64,000 nt of DNA from positions 413,245-477,244 of the forward strand of contig NZ_VEFR01000002.1 of NCBI RefSeq assembly GCF_007679035.1. The letters are read 5' to 3'. Position numbers and translations under genes: made by a program. This DNA is from Agrococcus jejuensis (GTDB lineage Bacteria; Actinomycetota; Actinomycetes; Actinomycetales; Microbacteriaceae). The stretch's first letter is position 1; each line of letters opens with the position of its first letter. Of the stretch, positions 35,698 to 45,555 are shown in pieces. The notes beneath the pieces were generated by a model. That model did no database searches, was not told the origin of the DNA, and saw only the letters and a list, made by a program, of their open reading frames with translations.

Positions 35698-38600
35698 ATG
35701 AGCACCGGACCCGAGTTCGCGTATGGACGGTCGATCGGGCACGACGGCCAGGAGTACTACTCGCTCGTCGATGTCGCGAGGGCGCGGTCGTTCATCGCAC
35801 TCTGGAAGACTGCGACGACGGCTCGCTCGATCGCCGACTGGTACAGCATCGGCCAGACCTTCGAAGCGTTCGACATCGACCCAGAGGCGCCGATGACCAT
35901 CGCGGCGTTCCATCGCGACATCGGCGACGTCGACGTCGCGTGGATCGACGCCTCGGGCTACTTCGAGGACGGCCTCGTCGAACTCATCGCATCCGACCCG
36001 GCAGTCGCAGGCCAGATCGAGTACCGGGACTCTTGGATTGCCATCACAGGTACGAAGGCGGGCTTCGACGCTGCCGCGGCCCTCCTCGATCCCGCTGACG
36101 GGGTGCTCATCCACGACGATGCGCTCCTCGCGACGTGCGACGCGATCCTGTACGGCACCGCCGAGGTCGAGCGCGCTCCGCTCGCGGCCGCGACCGATGC
36201 GGGCGTGCCCGGCCCGGACGCGGCCTCGATCGGCCAGATCCTCGACACGTTCTTCGATGCCCTCGATGACTTGCTGGCCGAGCACTTCGCGGAGCAGACC
36301 GGTGGGCGACCGTGGCCGGTCGCCATCCACGAGGGCATGACGGACGCCGAGGCGGTCGCCTACAAGGGCAATGGCTTGAACGTCCTCCGGCACGCCGTGC
36401 AGGTGCACCCGCTGACCGCGTCGCAGACGATGCTCGTCAACGAGATCTCCGCGAGCCTGCAGAGCTTGGCGACCCTCGAGGCGTCGCACCTGACGCTGCT
36501 CGCGACCCGCGTCGCTGCGCTCGCCAGCGCCTTCGGCGTCGCCGACGTCGCTCTCCCGAAGTCGTCGGCATGCACTGCAGCACGTGCGAACGTGATCGTT
36601 TCCGAGCACGTCACGCTGAGCATGGCCTCGACGGCGAGCCCCATCCGTGGCTTCGTCGAGGTATCCGCGGGGTCGACGGATCTTCGGGGCGCGATGCTCG
36701 AGGTGCAGCTTCTCGCCGGCGGTCGGCGCCTGACACGTCCGTATCGCACCGAGCTCGCGCTCTCACCTGGCGAGAGTATTCGGCTCGACACCGACGACCT
36801 GCCGATCGATGGCAACGCGATCTGGTCGGTCACGGACGTCGTCGCGGGATCGCTCGAGGCGCGAGTGATCGGTGCCGACGGAACGGAGCGAGCGAGCAAC
36901 AGCCGCACGATCACGGTGCTGGGACCGCGAACTTGGCACAGGTTCGATTCCTCGTTGCTGCCGTGGGAGGTGCTCGCCGCGCACGTGCAGCCGCACTCTC
37001 CCGCCATCCAGTCCCTCCTGCCCGACGTGCAGCGACGCCTGCAGGCGAACACCGGCGACGGGTCGATCGCCGTCTATCAGTCAGACGACCCGGCCAACGC
37101 CAGTCGGGTCGACGACATCGTGCGCGCCGCGTTCGAGGTGGTGCGCGCTCGCAATTTTGGCTACTCGGAGCCGCCCGCCAGCTGGTCGGTCCCAGGACAG
37201 CTCGTTCGCACGCCTGAAGAGGTGCTCGACGCCCGACTGGCGACATGCATGGACTCGACCATCCTCTTCGCCTCCGTGCTCGAGGCGCTCGACGTCGCGC
37301 CGCTGCTCGTGGCGATGCCCGGCCACATCTTCGTTGGCTACTGGCGCAGCGACGCGTTCGCACCGAGTGCCGCGATCTGGCCGTCGAGCCTCTCGGCGCT
37401 CGGCACGAGCGAGATCGGTCTGATCGAGTCCACAAAGCTGTCGACGGCAGACGGCGAGCACTCGTTCGCTGCCGCGCAGCGCGCCGGCGAAGGGCACCTA
37501 GGCGACGCGGGGACAGCGGCACTGACGGCGATCGTCGATGTCAGGGTGGCGCGGATGCGCGGCGTACGGGCCATGCCCGCGCGGGTCGTCGCACCTGATG
37601 GGGCTGTGACCATCGTCGAGTACACCGGTCGCCCCGGTCGCTCCGCGATCGAGTTCGCCAGCGATCGCCGAGCCGTTCGTACGACAGCGCCAGCTCGCGT
37701 CGAGCGTTGGAAGTCGTCCCTCCTCGATCTGAGCCTGCGGAACCGCCTCATCAACTACGCACCGCGGTCCCAGACGCCGCTCGTCATCCCCCGAGCTGGC
37801 CTCGGGAGGCTCGAGGATGCGCTGAACTCGAGCGCGATCGTGCCCATCACGCATGACTGGGACTTCGACGCGGTCACCGTCGACCGCCTGCAGCGGAGAC
37901 TCCGCGAGCGCGACATGGAGGGCTACGCGGACACCATCCAGCAGGCAGTCGCGCAGCGCTTCGACGAGCGGATGACCGTCGTCGTCAGCACACCGCGACT
38001 GGCGGAGGACGACCGTCGCGATCCGGTGACGATGTACGCGACCAAGATGCGAAAGCTCACGTCCGAGGCTCAGCGACTCGAACGTGAAGCCGGTACGAAC
38101 AACCTCTACGTCAGCTTCGGCATGCTGCGATGGGACATCGGCGGCAAGCGCCTCGAGTCCCCTCTCGTGCTCGTCCCGGTCCGACTCACCTCGACGCATC
38201 GCGGCACGCGCTTCAAGATGCAGATCGACGAGTCCGGCGCCTCGACCCCGAACTTCGCGCTGCTCGAGAAGCTGAAGGTCGAGTTCGACCTCGAACTTCC
38301 CGGGCTCGCCGAGCCCACCTATGACGCCGCCGGCATCGACCTCGCCGCGACATTCGCATCCGTCCGCGCGTCCATCGCGAACCGCGGGCTCGACTTCGCC
38401 GTCGACGAGGTCGCCGCCATCGGCCTCCTCGCGTTCGGCACCTACCGGCTCTGGAAGGACGTCGCCGATCACTGGGAGCAGTTCTCGCAGACTCCCGTCG
38501 TCAAGCACCTGATCGAGACGCCTACCGAAGAATTCCGGGACCCCGTCGCCCTACGATCGGGGACCGACCTGGACGAACTCGGACTGCTGACGCCGATCCC

Positions 38601-41600
38601 CGCCGACGGGTCGCAACTCGAAGCGGTCGCCGACGCCGTGCACGGCACGACCTTCGTGCTCGAAGGTCCCCCAGGGACAGGGAAGTCCCAGACGATCGTG
38701 AACCTCGTCGCGCAGGCGATGACCGTCGGCAAGCGCGTGCTCTTCGTCGCGGAGAAGGCGGATGCGCTCGAGGTCGTCGATCAGCGCCTGCGAGCATCTG
38801 GACTCGACGCGCTCACGCTCAACCTCCACCACGACGACGCCAAGCCGAAGCAGGTCAAGCAGTCGTTGCTCGCGGCGCTCGAGCTCGCGCCGGAGTTCGA
38901 CGCCGACGGTCTCGAGACGCGCACGGAGTCCGCGCGCGCATCGCAGCGCGTGCTGCAGCGCTATGCACGGACGCTCCACGAGCCCAACGCCGCAAGCCAC
39001 TCGATGTACAGCGCTCACAATCGCGTGCTCGCTGCTCGCGAGCTCGGGACCGAGCCGATGGCGCTGCCTCGTGACATCACGGCGGTGCCAGCCGACCGGC
39101 TGCAGTCGGTGCGGGTCACCCTGGGCTCGGTCGGGGAGCGCATGCTCGCAGCTCGGCCCAGCGCGGAGCATCCTTGGTCGTTCCTGACTCGGCCCTCTTC
39201 GTCGATCGCCGACGTCGCTGCTGCCGCCATCGCACTCGACGAGGCGCTGAACGCCGCTTCGCGGTCCGCGGCACTCGCCCCGGTGCTGCCTAGCTGCGGC
39301 ACGCGGGCGCAGCTCGCGATCTGGCGCGATGGAGTTGTCGGGCCTGCATGGAACCCGGACACCCTCGTGCACATCGCCGACCCTCAAGGCATCGCAGCCG
39401 TCGACGCGCTGCGCCGCGACATCGCCGCGTGGGCGGACGCGCCGCGCCCGTGGCGTGCGCAGCTGAGCGCCGAGGTCGTCGAGCAGGATCTCCTGACGTG
39501 GCAGTCCGCAGCGGCTGCAGCCCGCACGGGCAACATTTTCAGCCGCAAGCGACGTCAGCGCGAGGCGGCTGCTGTGCTGCAACCGTGGCAACTCGAGGCG
39601 ACCGAACCCGACGCGGCGGGCATGCTCGACATCATCACTGCGCTGGTCGCCGATCGCGGGGTGCTCGAGGACCTTCGGCGACGGATTGCTGCACTTCCGA
39701 TCGGCATCGAGCCGTCCGCCGTCAACCCGCTCCTGCCTCAGAGCCGCACGCAGCTCGACGAGGCCCTCGAGCGTCTCGGCACGCGACTGCTCATCGTGGA
39801 GTCTGCGTCCCGCGACTCGATGGCTGCCGCGGTGCTGGCCTCCGGTCGCGCTGGACGCCTCGCAGACGACGCGTCGCTCGCGAGCGCCGTCGAAGCCGCA
39901 TGGCACCGTGTCGAGCACGCGACCGGTCGCGCACTCGATCCTCAGCACGAGCCGCTCCGTACCTGGGCATGGCTGCGTCTTCGTTCCGGCAGCCCGATTC
40001 GCGATGGCGCGCACGAGTGGGACGACCTGCTCGCCGCACTCGAGCCGCTCCTCGAGCCGCCGTTCGACGGGATCCGGGCGCGGATCCTGGCCGGCGAGCT
40101 CGATCCGGACACCCTGACTCTGGAGTTCGACCACGGCGTCGCTGAGGCGTCCGCACATGAGCGGTTCGAGGCGACGAGACTAGGTGCGTTCGACCGCACG
40201 ACACATCACGCGGCGATCGACCGCTTCGTCGCCAACGCAACTGACATCCGAGGCATGCTCCCCCAGCGCATCCCTGCTGCTGTGGTCGAGCATCGGACCT
40301 TCCACGCCGGTGCACAGAGCGGTCGCATCGGCGAGCTGCGTCGCAAGCTGGGCAAGCAGCGCGGTGGCGAGACGATCCGCGAGCTCTTCGCGTCGCACGG
40401 TGATCTGATCACGCAGATCACCCCGTGCGTGCTGACGAGCCCCGACGGGGCTGCGCGATTCCTGCCCGCGAACGCCGATCTCTTCGACATCGTTGTGTTC
40501 GACGAGGCGTCGCAGATCAAGGTGGCGAACGCCATCGGTGCCCTCGGACGGGCGAAGGTCGCCGTGGTGGTGGGCGACAGCAAGCAGATGCCGCCGACGT
40601 CGATGTTCGACTCTGCGGTAGCGGAGGACGAGGCGGATTCGTCGGTGGTGGCAGACGAGGAGTCGATCCTTCGCGAGTGCGTGCAGGCGAACATCCCGCG
40701 GCGTTGGCTGACCTGGCACTACCGCAGCAAGGATGAGACGCTCATCGCGTTCTCGAACGAGAAGTACTACGAGTCGAAGCTCGCGTCGTTCCCGTCTCCC
40801 ATCGGCGCTGAGGGTAGCGGCCTGAGTCTCCGTCGAGTCGACGGCACGTTCGACCGTTCGACGACGGGAACGGCCTCCCGAACGAACTCGGTCGAGGCTG
40901 CAGCGATCGTGGCCGAGATCGAAGCCCGCTACTCGGCCTCGCCCGACGAGGTTCCCTCGATCGGCGTCATCACACTCAACATCCAGCAACGCGAGCTCAT
41001 CAGAGAGCGACTGCTCGCCGCGTCCGACGCCCGCATCGCGGCGACGTTGGAGGATCCCGACGATCAGGACCTCTGGGTGCTGAACCTCGAGAGCGTCCAG
41101 GGCAAGGAAGCTGATCTCGTGCTGTTCTCGATTGCGTTCTCACGAGACGCGAAGGGGAAGGTGCCACTCACGTTCGGCCCGATGAACCTCCCGGGAGCGG
41201 AACGCCGGCTGAACGTGGCCGTGACCAGAGCGCGGACGGAGTCGATCGTGTTCTGCTCGTTCGAACCGGCCGAGCTGCAGGCTCGTCAGCCGACGAGTCT
41301 CGCTCTGCAGCACCTCGCCGACTTCCTCGTGCGGGCCCAAGGCGGTGCGAGCGCGGCGCTGGCGAGCACACTGCGCAAGTCGACCATCGACCGTCATCGC
41401 GACGATGTCGCACAGGCGCTTCGCGACCGCGGGATGCACGCGTCGATCGACGTCGGCTTGTCGGACTTCCGCGTCGACGTGGCGATCGCCGACCCCGATG
41501 ACTCGACTCGCCAACTCGTAGCAGTGCTCCTCGATGGGCCGGGCTGGCACCAGCGCAAGACCGTCAACGATCGCGATGGCCTGCCGATCTCGGTGCTACG

Positions 41601-42501
41601 CGGGGCAATGGGTTGGCCGGCCGTCGAGCGGGTCTGGCTCGCTGACTGGCTACGCGATCGCGATGCCGTGCTCGATCGTCTCGTCTCGACGACGAAGGAC
41701 GCAGCTGCAGGAAAGGCCGCTACTCGACCGCTCGCCGCGTCTGGACCCGTCCATCGGCGCGACATCGCCATTGACCCGACCGAGAGCCCGACCGGCTCGG
41801 TGGAGGCTTATCGCGACGGAGCGCACGACGAGCCCGAGCCGCGACTTCGCGCCGGTGCGACGTCGGCCGGCAGCGTTCGAGCGAGAACAGCAGCTGAAGC
41901 GATGCTCGCTCGGCATGCGTCTGAGTTCGCTCCCTGGAATGCTGAAGCCGCGCGCCCACCGCGCTACTCGGTCGACGACCTCCCGAACGTGCGACCACAC
42001 CAAGAGGTGAGCGAGTACATCGAGCAGATCGTCTCAGCAGAAGGACCCGTGTCCTACACCCGCGTCGCGCGTCTCGTCGGCGATGTCTACGGCCTGGGCC
42101 GTGTCACGGCCGGCAGGCAGGAACGCATCCTGCGCTGCGTGCCTTCACTGCTGCGTCGCTCCGGGGACACGGACTTCGCATGGCCTCGTGGAGCTGATCC
42201 CGGTGACTACACCGCCTTCCGCACCCCTGCAGATGGCGAGAGCCGCTCGGTACAGGAGATCGCCCCGGAAGAGATCGCGAACGCCATGGCTGTCGTCGCG
42301 AGCCGAAGCGGTGGCGCGACAGGCGAGGAGCTCGTAGCCGAGACGCTCGGTGTCTTCGGCGGGCGTCGGCTCACGACGCAGGCGAGGGCCGCGCTGGAAC
42401 GAGGGCTCGATCGTGGCCTCTCGACCGGCAGGCTCCGTCGCGACGGAGAGCTCGTGCACGCAACCTGGCACGGCGGCGCCGACGATCGAGCACGTCGATG
42501 A
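35698..42501 (+). CDS. Giant DUF4011/DUF3320 SF1 helicase with Vsr/MTES-type nuclease domain
   Basis: This protein has 2267 residues. An N-terminal region includes a transglutaminase-like core (CMDSTILFASVLEALDVAP near 517 and GHIFVGYW near 543). The DUF4011 signature RWKSSLLDLSLRNRLINY is at about 669. SF1 motifs follow: VLEGPPGTGKSQTIVNLV (about 990), VVFDEASQIKVANAIGALG (about 1602), VVVGDSKQMPPTSMF, VQGKEADLVLFSIAFSR and RRLNVAVTRARTESIV. A Vsr/MTES-like nuclease at about 1895-1985 shows GLSDFRVDVAIADP, VLLDGPGWHQR and DRDGLP. A DUF3320 tail contains YTRVARLVGDVYGLGRV. Such domain sets occur in single-protein antiviral helicase-nucleases. The start follows GAGG; a -10-like TAGCAT lies at 35600. 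It overlaps the next gene as ATGA. Confidence 0.9.
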   Translation: MSTGPEFAYGRSIGHDGQEYYSLVDVARARSFIALWKTATTARSIADWYSIGQTFEAFDIDPEAPMTIAAFHRDIGDVDVAWIDASGYFEDGLVELIASDPAVAGQIEYRDSWIAITGTKAGFDAAAALLDPADGVLIHDDALLATCDAILYGTAEVERAPLAAATDAGVPGPDAASIGQILDTFFDALDDLLAEHFAEQTGGRPWPVAIHEGMTDAEAVAYKGNGLNVLRHAVQVHPLTASQTMLVNEISASLQSLATLEASHLTLLATRVAALASAFGVADVALPKSSACTAARANVIVSEHVTLSMASTASPIRGFVEVSAGSTDLRGAMLEVQLLAGGRRLTRPYRTELALSPGESIRLDTDDLPIDGNAIWSVTDVVAGSLEARVIGADGTERASNSRTITVLGPRTWHRFDSSLLPWEVLAAHVQPHSPAIQSLLPDVQRRLQANTGDGSIAVYQSDDPANASRVDDIVRAAFEVVRARNFGYSEPPASWSVPGQLVRTPEEVLDARLATCMDSTILFASVLEALDVAPLLVAMPGHIFVGYWRSDAFAPSAAIWPSSLSALGTSEIGLIESTKLSTADGEHSFAAAQRAGEGHLGDAGTAALTAIVDVRVARMRGVRAMPARVVAPDGAVTIVEYTGRPGRSAIEFASDRRAVRTTAPARVERWKSSLLDLSLRNRLINYAPRSQTPLVIPRAGLGRLEDALNSSAIVPITHDWDFDAVTVDRLQRRLRERDMEGYADTIQQAVAQRFDERMTVVVSTPRLAEDDRRDPVTMYATKMRKLTSEAQRLEREAGTNNLYVSFGMLRWDIGGKRLESPLVLVPVRLTSTHRGTRFKMQIDESGASTPNFALLEKLKVEFDLELPGLAEPTYDAAGIDLAATFASVRASIANRGLDFAVDEVAAIGLLAFGTYRLWKDVADHWEQFSQTPVVKHLIETPTEEFRDPVALRSGTDLDELGLLTPIPADGSQLEAVADAVHGTTFVLEGPPGTGKSQTIVNLVAQAMTVGKRVLFVAEKADALEVVDQRLRASGLDALTLNLHHDDAKPKQVKQSLLAALELAPEFDADGLETRTESARASQRVLQRYARTLHEPNAASHSMYSAHNRVLAARELGTEPMALPRDITAVPADRLQSVRVTLGSVGERMLAARPSAEHPWSFLTRPSSSIADVAAAAIALDEALNAASRSAALAPVLPSCGTRAQLAIWRDGVVGPAWNPDTLVHIADPQGIAAVDALRRDIAAWADAPRPWRAQLSAEVVEQDLLTWQSAAAAARTGNIFSRKRRQREAAAVLQPWQLEATEPDAAGMLDIITALVADRGVLEDLRRRIAALPIGIEPSAVNPLLPQSRTQLDEALERLGTRLLIVESASRDSMAAAVLASGRAGRLADDASLASAVEAAWHRVEHATGRALDPQHEPLRTWAWLRLRSGSPIRDGAHEWDDLLAALEPLLEPPFDGIRARILAGELDPDTLTLEFDHGVAEASAHERFEATRLGAFDRTTHHAAIDRFVANATDIRGMLPQRIPAAVVEHRTFHAGAQSGRIGELRRKLGKQRGGETIRELFASHGDLITQITPCVLTSPDGAARFLPANADLFDIVVFDEASQIKVANAIGALGRAKVAVVVGDSKQMPPTSMFDSAVAEDEADSSVVADEESILRECVQANIPRRWLTWHYRSKDETLIAFSNEKYYESKLASFPSPIGAEGSGLSLRRVDGTFDRSTTGTASRTNSVEAAAIVAEIEARYSASPDEVPSIGVITLNIQQRELIRERLLAASDARIAATLEDPDDQDLWVLNLESVQGKEADLVLFSIAFSRDAKGKVPLTFGPMNLPGAERRLNVAVTRARTESIVFCSFEPAELQARQPTSLALQHLADFLVRAQGGASAALASTLRKSTIDRHRDDVAQALRDRGMHASIDVGLSDFRVDVAIADPDDSTRQLVAVLLDGPGWHQRKTVNDRDGLPISVLRGAMGWPAVERVWLADWLRDRDAVLDRLVSTTKDAAAGKAATRPLAASGPVHRRDIAIDPTESPTGSVEAYRDGAHDEPEPRLRAGATSAGSVRARTAAEAMLARHASEFAPWNAEAARPPRYSVDDLPNVRPHQEVSEYIEQIVSAEGPVSYTRVARLVGDVYGLGRVTAGRQERILRCVPSLLRRSGDTDFAWPRGADPGDYTAFRTPADGESRSVQEIAPEEIANAMAVVASRSGGATGEELVAETLGVFGGRRLTTQARAALERGLDRGLSTGRLRRDGELVHATWHGGADDRARR

Positions 42502-42971
42502 CGTTCACCCCCTTCGATGTCATCGGAGCGATCGTTCAGACCGCGACGCTCATCGCCGTCGGGGTCGCGGCCTGGCAGCTGCTGTTCCATAGTCGGCAGA
42601 TGCATCGCGACTTCGAAGCGCTGTACGTGCAGCGCTACTGGACGTTGATGGACCAGCGGTCAGACGCGTTCGCCCTCGACGGCGTGCCGACCGACCGGGA
42701 CCGGGTGATCGCGCGCGGCTACCTTCAGCTCTGCGAAGACGAGATCGACTGCCGACGAATAGGGCGTGTGACGGACAGCACCTGGGAGTACTGGCGCGGT
42801 GCCATCATCGACCAGACCTCGACGCCCGCGTATCTGGCAGAGCTCGACAGCGTGACTGAGACGCGCTACCCCCTGCTTCGCCTCGCACTTCAGCAGCGCG
42901 AGGACTTCGATCCCCTGACCTCTCGCACTCTGGCTTCGAATTGGCTCTGGAGAAAGCTCCACGGGCTGTGA
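42498..42971 (+). CDS. Small membrane protein coupled to the giant helicase
   Basis: This 157-residue protein has one N-terminal membrane helix (VIGAIVQTATLIAVGVAAWQ, about residues 8-27), then a cytoplasmic helical domain with RQMHRDFEALYVQRYWTLMD and an acidic LQLCEDEIDCRR segment. It resembles the DUF4760-type class of small membrane proteins with a short anchor, but the match is weak. Its ATG overlaps the helicase stop as ATGA, so it is made with the helicase and may tether or regulate it. Function unknown. Confidence 0.65.
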   Translation: MTFTPFDVIGAIVQTATLIAVGVAAWQLLFHSRQMHRDFEALYVQRYWTLMDQRSDAFALDGVPTDRDRVIARGYLQLCEDEIDCRRIGRVTDSTWEYWRGAIIDQTSTPAYLAELDSVTETRYPLLRLALQQREDFDPLTSRTLASNWLWRKLHGL

Positions 42972-43035
42972 CCGAGGACGCGTCGCGTTGCACCATCGAG
43001 ATGACGCATCAAGCGACATTACGTCCCAGCCGTTC

Positions 43036-43041
43036 TACGAT
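43036..43041 (+). promoter_or_regulatory. Putative promoter of the DnaQ-type gene (-10 box)
   Basis: TACGAT (43036-43041) with GCGACA 17 bp upstream fits a sigma-70-type promoter. It would give the exonuclease gene its own transcript in the 97-bp gap after the membrane-protein gene. Confidence 0.4.
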
Positions 43042-43068
43042 GACTGCAACGAATCGCGAGGAGCAGCC

Positions 43069-44313
43069 ATGAGCGGTTACACCGTCATCGACGTCGAGAC
43101 CACAGGATTCTCTCCCGCGCACGGCGACCGCATCGTCGAGATCGCGTTCGTGCTCGTCTCCGAGCGTGGCGACGTCGAGGAGCAGTGGTCGACGCTCCTC
43201 GACCCGCAGCGCGACGTTGGCCCGACTCGCATCCACGGCATCTCCGCGAGCGACGTCCGCGGCGCACCACGGTTCGAGGAGATTGCCCCGTATGTGCTGC
43301 GAGCGATCGCCGGCCGCACGATCGTGGCGCACAACGCGTCGTTCGACCTTCGCTTCCTCGCCGCCGAGCTGCAGCGCGCAGGCGTGCCGCTCGAGGTCGT
43401 GCCGCTGCATGGACTCTGCACGATGCGGTGGTCGCCGACCTTCCTGAGCGCGTCGAGCCGCAAGCTCGTCGACTGCTGCGACGCGGCCGGAATCCCGCTG
43501 CGATCCGCGCACTCGGCAGCGGCCGACGCCGCTGCGACCGCAGCGTTGCTGCGCCACTACCTCGACGCAGCGCGCATGACTCCCCCGTGGACCGAGGAGC
43601 TCACTGCCACGCGCGGCTACCGCTGGCCGGCGTACAGCGGCGCATATCCCGAGCTGCGACTCGTGCGTCGCACCGATATCGCAGCACGCCGTGAGGACGA
43701 GTGGCTCGACGCGATCGTCTCGCACATGCCTCGCGCAGCCGATGCTCGGGTCGACAGCTATCTGGCCTCGCTCGAGCTCGCCTTGCTCGATGGCGTGCTC
43801 GCCGAGCACGAGAAGGAGGGGCTCGTCGAGGTCGCGCTCGAGCTCGGACTGACGCGCGGGCAGGTGCTCGATCTGCACGGCGACTACCTTCGCGCGATGG
43901 CGGAGGTAGCGCTGGCCGACCACGTGGTGACCAGCGAGGAACGAGCCGACCTCCTGCGCATCGCGAGCGCGCTCGGACTCCGCCCCTCCGACGTGGATGC
44001 CGCGCTGGCGGACGCCGCTGACCGACGCGCCGACGACGACACTGCGATGGCGCTGCTCGGTCGGGGCGGGATCCGTCTCTCCCGCGGCGACCGCGTGGTG
44101 TTCACAGGGGCGATGGTGCGCGAGCGTGGCGACTGGGAGGCCGACGCGCGGGCGCTGGGACTCGTTCCTGGTGGGATCACGAAGACGACCGCGATCGTGG
44201 TCGCAGCCGATCCGAACTCGATGAGCGGCAAGGCGGCGAAGGCGCGAGCGTTCGGGGTGCCCATCGTGACGGAGCAGGCGTTCGAGCGGCTGCTCGCGGA
44301 GATGGCAGCGTGA
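43069..44313 (+). CDS. DnaQ-like 3'-5' exonuclease with TerB-like and BRCT domains
   Basis: This 414-residue protein has three domains. The N-terminal DEDDh exonuclease shows YTVIDVETTGFSPAHGDRIV (Exo I), IVAHNASFDLRFLAAEL (Exo II) and AHSAAADAAATAALL (Exo III, H and D). A helical TerB-like middle at about residues 235-320 includes LLDGVLAEHEKEGLVEVA. A C-terminal BRCT domain contains DRVVFTGAMVRERGDWEADA and PIVTEQAFERLL. It would trim DNA or RNA 3' ends. The ATG is preceded by GAGGAGC. The stop overlaps the following Vsr-like gene (GTGA), so the two are coupled. Confidence 0.9.
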   Translation: MSGYTVIDVETTGFSPAHGDRIVEIAFVLVSERGDVEEQWSTLLDPQRDVGPTRIHGISASDVRGAPRFEEIAPYVLRAIAGRTIVAHNASFDLRFLAAELQRAGVPLEVVPLHGLCTMRWSPTFLSASSRKLVDCCDAAGIPLRSAHSAAADAAATAALLRHYLDAARMTPPWTEELTATRGYRWPAYSGAYPELRLVRRTDIAARREDEWLDAIVSHMPRAADARVDSYLASLELALLDGVLAEHEKEGLVEVALELGLTRGQVLDLHGDYLRAMAEVALADHVVTSEERADLLRIASALGLRPSDVDAALADAADRRADDDTAMALLGRGGIRLSRGDRVVFTGAMVRERGDWEADARALGLVPGGITKTTAIVVAADPNSMSGKAAKARAFGVPIVTEQAFERLLAEMAA

Positions 44314-44765
44314 CCGAGCTTCGGCCTGGTCGCGCTCGGCGAGATAGGGATGAGCACTACGTCATCGACCTCTGCGACGAGATCCTCGGTCACCAGGCAT
44401 CCCGGCAGCACACCTTCGACTGGCTCCGTGGAGACCCTGGTCGGGCGGGCAGTCGCCGGCGCCTGCCCGTCGACGCCTTCTGGGAGGACCTCGCACTCGT
44501 CGTCGAGTTCCACGAGGTGCAGCACCGCGCAAGCGTGCCCTTCTTCGACAAGCCCGACGTCATGACCATCAGCGGCGTCTCACGTGGTGAGCAGCGTCGC
44601 ATCTACGACGAGCGGCGGCGAGTCGAGGTTCCGGCTCACGGGGTCGCGCTCGTCGAGATCGGCAGCGACCAGCTGGCGACGAGGGGCACCCGACTCACCC
44701 GCGAAGTCACCGCGGACCGCGCGGTGCTCGCAACCATGCTCGCGCCCTGGTGCGCGAGTCGCTGA
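44310..44765 (+). CDS. Vsr/DUF559-like predicted endonuclease
   Basis: This 151-residue protein has DEHYVIDLCDEILG, then RRRLPVDAFW, LALVVEFHEVQHR and IYDERRRVEVPAHGVALVEI. The order D(AFW), E-x-(H/E)-x-Q-H, and DxRR followed by VxLVEI resembles very-short-patch and DUF559 PD-(D/E)XK-fold nucleases. This is a pattern-based inference and no characterised homologue is known to me. It starts with a GTG overlapping the exonuclease stop, so it probably works in the same process. A paralogue lies at 45626-46081. Confidence 0.65.
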   Translation: MTELRPGRARRDRDEHYVIDLCDEILGHQASRQHTFDWLRGDPGRAGSRRRLPVDAFWEDLALVVEFHEVQHRASVPFFDKPDVMTISGVSRGEQRRIYDERRRVEVPAHGVALVEIGSDQLATRGTRLTREVTADRAVLATMLAPWCASR

Positions 44766-44837
44766 CCCACGGCCCGCCGCGTCACCGCCAGACGACCGGG
44801 CTCGTCGCATCCCGGTCGGAGGCGATTCGCGACGAAG

Positions 44838-44879
44838 TATCCTGGCGGCCAGGCTTCACCGACGAGGAGACGCACGCCG
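44838..44879 (+). promoter_or_regulatory. Promoter/leader element, copy 1
   Basis: TATCCT (44838-44843) is followed by CTTCACCGACGAGGAGACGC and CCGATGAGCAC at the start of the 178-residue protein gene. The same elements in the same order occur at 45521-45555 before a 30-codon frame that also starts ATGAGCACC. TATCCT fits a -10 box and GAGGAG the ribosome site. Confidence 0.5.
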
Positions 44880-45416
44880 ATGAGCACGCTCGACCGACTC
44901 ACCGCCGCCCAGGGATCCGCCAAACGCGACGTCGCCGCCATGACCACCGCGATCGCCGACCGCGACGCCGACGCACCCGTGCGCGCCGTCTTCCGCGAGG
45001 ACCGCTACGGGCTCTTCGAGTACGCGGGCACGGTCGCGACCGTGTCCGACGGGTCGCGCCTGCTCGCCGCCCGCGCGTTCGACTCGGGCACCGGCAAGCC
45101 GACGACGCCGCTGCGCGCGTTCGAGGCGCTGACCGAGCTCGGCGACCTCGACGGCGACGTCGTCGCGGCGACCGACCTCGCGCACGGCGACCTCGCATCG
45201 GCCCGCCTCGAGCACCCGCTCTATGGGCAGTTCGACGTCACCGGCGTCGCCCTGCAGACGCCCGACGGCAGCCGCACGCTCATCGGCGAGTGGATCGTCG
45301 CCGACGCCGGAGCCGCCGCCCCGACGGTCGTCGAGGTGCATCGCATCGCGAGCGCCGGCGACCACGACATCGCCGTGCCGGCCCAGCTCGCGCACGTCGA
45401 GACCGACGTGCTCTGA
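44880..45416 (+). CDS. Protein of unknown function, 178 residues
   Basis: This soluble acidic protein is not recognised. It has repeated beta-strand-like segments: VRAVFREDRYGLFEYAGT, RLLAARAFDSGTGKPTTPLR, HPLYGQFDVTGVALQT and TLIGEWIVADAG. The C-terminus reads DHDIAVPAQLAHVETDVL. It lies between the two Vsr-like paralogues, has its own promoter-like element and a GAGGAG ribosome site, and has codon use like its neighbours. Nothing supports a function. Confidence 0.65.
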   Translation: MSTLDRLTAAQGSAKRDVAAMTTAIADRDADAPVRAVFREDRYGLFEYAGTVATVSDGSRLLAARAFDSGTGKPTTPLRAFEALTELGDLDGDVVAATDLAHGDLASARLEHPLYGQFDVTGVALQTPDGSRTLIGEWIVADAGAAAPTVVEVHRIASAGDHDIAVPAQLAHVETDVL

Positions 45417-45520
45417 CTCGTCTCCCGCTGCGGCTCTGTGGCTCGCCCGCGTCGTCGCACGAGCGCGTCCACCTGCTCGAGTTCTCCACAGGCCGCCGCC
45501 GTCCCCGGTGGACGTCGTCC

Positions 45521-45555
45521 TATCCTGCGTAGAGACTCACCGACAGGGGACGCCG
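45521..45555 (+). promoter_or_regulatory. Promoter/leader element, copy 2
   Basis: TATCCTGCGTAGAGACTCAC then CGACAGGGGACGCCG leads into ATGAGCACC. It repeats the element at 44838-44879, with AGGGGA as ribosome site, and would drive the 30-codon frame and the second Vsr-like paralogue. Confidence 0.5.

Noticed and set aside
32575..36609. A 1344-codon minus-strand frame extending the UvrD-like gene over the giant helicase
   Set aside because: The extension beyond 35487 has no family similarity and overlaps the real start of the giant helicase; a GTG with GGAG at 35484 fits better.
23633..44765. BREX or DISARM system
   Set aside because: No BrxC/PglZ-type, PglX-type, DUF1998 or phospholipase D-like proteins were recognised; only type III mod/res and assorted helicase-nucleases are present.
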